A stretch of DNA of 64,000 bases from Rallus limicola (taxonomy: Eukaryota > Chordata > Aves > Gruiformes > Rallidae), in assembly GCA_022605955.1 (NCBI GenBank), contig JAKCOZ010000007.1:32776991-32840990 (forward strand), given 5' to 3'. Position numbers and translations under genes: made by a program. The notes under the pieces are model-generated. The model made no database searches. It was not told the origin of the DNA and saw nothing but the letters and a program-made list of their open reading frames with translations. Each line of letters begins with the position of its first letter. The first letter of the stretch is position 1. Shown piece after piece: positions 61,229 to 64,000 of this stretch.

Positions 61229-61825
61229 TATAGAATCATAGAATGCTTTGGGTTGGCAGGGACCTCAAAGATCATGTAGTTCCAGTGCCCCTGAAGTAAG
61301 CAGAGACACCCTTCACTAGATCAGATTGCCCAAAACCCCATTCAACCTGACCTTAAACACTTCCAAGAATGGGGCAGCTACAGCCTCTCTGGGCAAACTG
61401 TTCCAGTGCCTCACCTCCCTCATAGTAAATAATTTCTTCCTTATTTCTAATCTAAACCTACCCGTTTTCAGTTTGAAGCCTTTAGCTCTTCTCCTGTCAC
61501 TATAGTCCCTGATGAACAGTCTCTCACACTTTCCTGTAGGACCCCTTTAAGTGTTGGTGGGCTGCAATTAGGTCTCCCTGGAGTCTTCTCCAGGCTGAAC
61601 AAGCCCAACTCTCTCAGCCTGTCTTCATAGGAGAGGTGCTCCAGCCCCCTGATCATCTTCCTGGCCCTCCTTGTAGCTCCAACAGTTTCACAGGCCCCCA
61701 GAGCTGGACACAGTCCTGCAGGTGGGGTCTCACCAGAGCAAAGTAGAGGGGCAGAATCCTCTCCCTCAATCTGGGTTTTGATGCAGCCCAGGATACAGTT
61801 GGCCTTCTGAGATATATATTCCCTG
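61229..61825 (-). mobile_element. CR1 LINE 3' region, inverted
   Basis: It starts at the inverted octamers TATAGAATCATAGAATGC and GGGTTGGCAGGGACCTCAAA. Minus-strand translation gives '[20 protein letters not shown]' and 'SLEKTPGRPNCSPPTLKGVL', and further 5' 'RERILPLYFALVRPHLQDCV' and 'QLWG', all CR1 ORF2 C-terminus, interrupted by frameshifts. The 5'-truncated end lies near 61825 after GGATACAGTTGGCCTTCTGA. Confidence 0.93.
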
Positions 61826-64000
61826 TGAGCACTTGTATATTCTCAGGTTTGGAAACCATGCTGGAGGTCAGAGATGAGTAAGCATATGCTGAGGATGAAG
61901 CATAGAGGGAGTCTGCAACCTCAGAACAAAGAGTGATTCTTAGAAGTCACTGCAGTAGGGACCAAGTCCCCGACAATCTGGGAGGAAATGTACAGGAGAC
62001 TTTCCCAGGAACCCTTTTCTAGGCTTGAGTGAAACTTCTTCAAACCGGGCAACTACTGAGAGTTACCGAGGAAGAAGGAAAGGCTGATTCAGGAAGGGCA
62101 CAGTGTCAGAGGCATTATATGTGTTTTTATATGTGTGCACATATATGGTGCATGCCTGTGGAATCTGTACTGACTGCTTTCATCTGCCTCACCCAGAGTA
62201 CATATATTTTTATAGCTAAAGAGGAAGTGATGAACATCTTGTATTGCATTCACCTTAAGACGAAGGCATGCAATTCCTTCGCACTTTGGATTTCTTGGGA
62301 TCTGGCCACACCTCCAAAAGATGCATGAGGAAAATCATCCACGCTTGATTTCTGAGTGTTGTTAACAGCCTGTGTGCAACCTGGTTTCCAAACAGAAAGT
62401 CTGTCTTTGAGCTTATTTTGTGTGGGACAGGATAATCATTCCTCACTGACTCACTGTGTCAGTTCTTGTACTTTTCTGGTTTGGATCAGCAATTTTATGA
62501 CATTAAATCTTTACAATGGATCATCTTTTACTTTATTTTTAATTGTTTGCATCAAGAGAGATTAAGGAAGGTTTTAAGATGCCATGATAATTAAAATGGT
62601 CTAAATGTTGAAAAGCATTTGATATTTCTGCTACTATGCTGTCAAAGTCAGAAAGGGAAATAACTAAAAAGGGGAGGATATAAAATAACCATTTAATGTA
62701 ATGACATCAATTAGTGATATAAGATGTCCTTCACTTGACTTCCATTTGATGTTGATTACTGGGTCTCCAAAATAAACTAGCAAAATTCATAAGGGCTCAG
62801 ATGAACTATACAGCTCTTCAGAAGAAATACATATGAAAAAAGGTTAACACTTATGGTGTGTTGTCCTCAGTTACTGAGAAGTTTATAAATATATTCTGCT
62901 TCCTCTGAGTAATCCCATGTGCTTCAGTATAGTTACCAGTCAATCATTGCAAAAGCATACCAGTTTTGGTAGAAAAGGATTTTATTTAGAAGTAACAGAA
63001 GACTTTCTGACAATGGATGGTGTAAATAAAGGTGCAAAGGTGTGGAAAAGATGAAGTGTTCAATAAAATGGAATTTGCTCTGGTGTTTAGGAAATTATCT
63101 GTGGTTAAGCATTACTCTTTCGCTGTGGAAATCCCTACCTGCTGATTCTTCCAGACTAATCTACACGGTGCAGTATCTGAGTAGGCTAAACAGCAGTGAA
63201 CATCCACTGAGCTTTAACTATATAATGCCTCAAATCTCTAAGAGGAAGAAAGAAATTAGAGTGTCACAAAGCCTTGGTAGGCTGTTAATGTCTGGTGCAC
63301 CGAGGACAAAATACTTGACTAAAGACGTTTCTGGCAGACCAAATTTTCAAACCTTGCTGAAGAAATGGGCACCCAGCCCTGCAGAGGGGCTGTGTGGAAA
63401 GGAGGGAGAGAGCAGTGATGAGGTGTTTGAGGTATCAGTTGAGCTGGCTGCCTTGGACTGTAAATGTGCTTTTGGGACTCTCCTCCCATATGGTCCTTGC
63501 CACCTCTTCTTCTGTGATTCCTCTTTGCTTTCCCTGACACAACATGCTTTTTAATAATTCTTTTAGACCTCTCAATACTATACATACAGCTGAAATGTGT
63601 CCTACACCCCTCATGTATCTATGCCAGTAAACAGCAGAGCCAGAGAGGGGACAGATACTTGGCAAAATAGCATTCCCCTTTGTTTAAAGTGTCTTATTTT
63701 TCTTTTATACTGCTGTTGATTTTGTGCCAGGTATTGAATGCAGAGAGGAAAATTCAGCTGTTACAACAGCCATTGGGAACTTTTCTGAGGGAAGCATTAC
63801 CAGAAGCAGATAGAAAAAAAACCCATCTCCTGCTCTTTCCTTTAGTGATTGAGTGCAGAGCAGCTGAATCTGTTGTGTCTCTTCCTAGTGTCTAGGATAC
63901 TGAAATGAAGGTTTCAGTAGTCCAGACGCTCAAATACTTCAGTCACTCAAAGATACAGGTACTCTGGCAAAAAGTTAAGGGGATACTTTTTCTAATATTT
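61826..64000. other. Unique stretch to window end
   Basis: No gene can be supported. The longest frame of the window lies here (minus CR1 relics none longer): GTG at 63042, first ATG at 63051, stop after 63554, about 167 codons. Its peptide has no recognisable domain, signal peptide or family, and length alone is compatible with chance in a window this size. A short palindromic ATATGTGTGCACATAT-like patch occurs near 62130. Confidence 0.45.

Overview
The window looks like avian nuclear DNA: AT-rich, CpG-poor and mostly single-copy, with a modest load of repeats typical of birds. The diagnostic signals are 5'-truncated CR1 LINEs (3' ends made of ATTCTATG-type octamers, and readable C-terminal ORF2 peptide of the 'LEHLPYKERMKEQGLFSLEKRR' kind) and pieces of bird ERVL- and ERVK-type LTRs. 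Species and chromosome cannot be named from the sequence alone. Family names rest on remembered consensus sequence, not on a database search.

No host protein-coding gene, tRNA, rRNA or CpG-island promoter is supported. Nearly all open frames are short and chance-like. The only frames with recognisable protein similarity are relics of CR1 reverse-transcriptase ORF2. The window is best read as intergenic or deep-intronic DNA. Short exons with flanking splice sites could be missed without alignment.

Layout: 0-3 kb unique; 3.0-3.5 kb inverted LTR piece; 4.5-5.0 kb two CR1 3' ends in opposite orientation; 5-19 kb mostly unique, with a MIR-like relic at 9.04 kb, an ancient repeat at 15.5 kb and a strong palindrome of stress-element type at 16.3 kb; 19.3 kb CR1; 21.3 kb (GT)21; 21.7 and 22.6 kb a local duplication; 24.3 kb two adjacent perfect hairpins; 25.3-26.6 kb an ERVK-type LTR interrupted by a CR1; 26.6-31.4 kb unique, with stretches resembling conserved non-coding DNA; 31.4-32.1 kb the 5' part of an ERVL-type LTR; 34 kb an inverted 3' part of what appears to be the same LTR family; 37.2-40.5 kb three CR1 pieces of different age; 42-47 kb ancient relics plus a 37-bp tandem duplication; 49.85-50.5 kb an older CR1; 56.2-56.9 kb an inverted LTR with a 26-bp x3 array; 59.7-60.1 kb a degenerate LINE reverse-transcriptase relic; 61.2-61.8 kb CR1; then unique sequence to the end.

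Nothing amounts to a gene system. The most informative items are the nested CR1-in-LTR insertion with a 7-bp duplicated target, the head-to-head TGATGCAA palindrome, the twin hairpins, and the local duplication at 21.7/22.6 kb.
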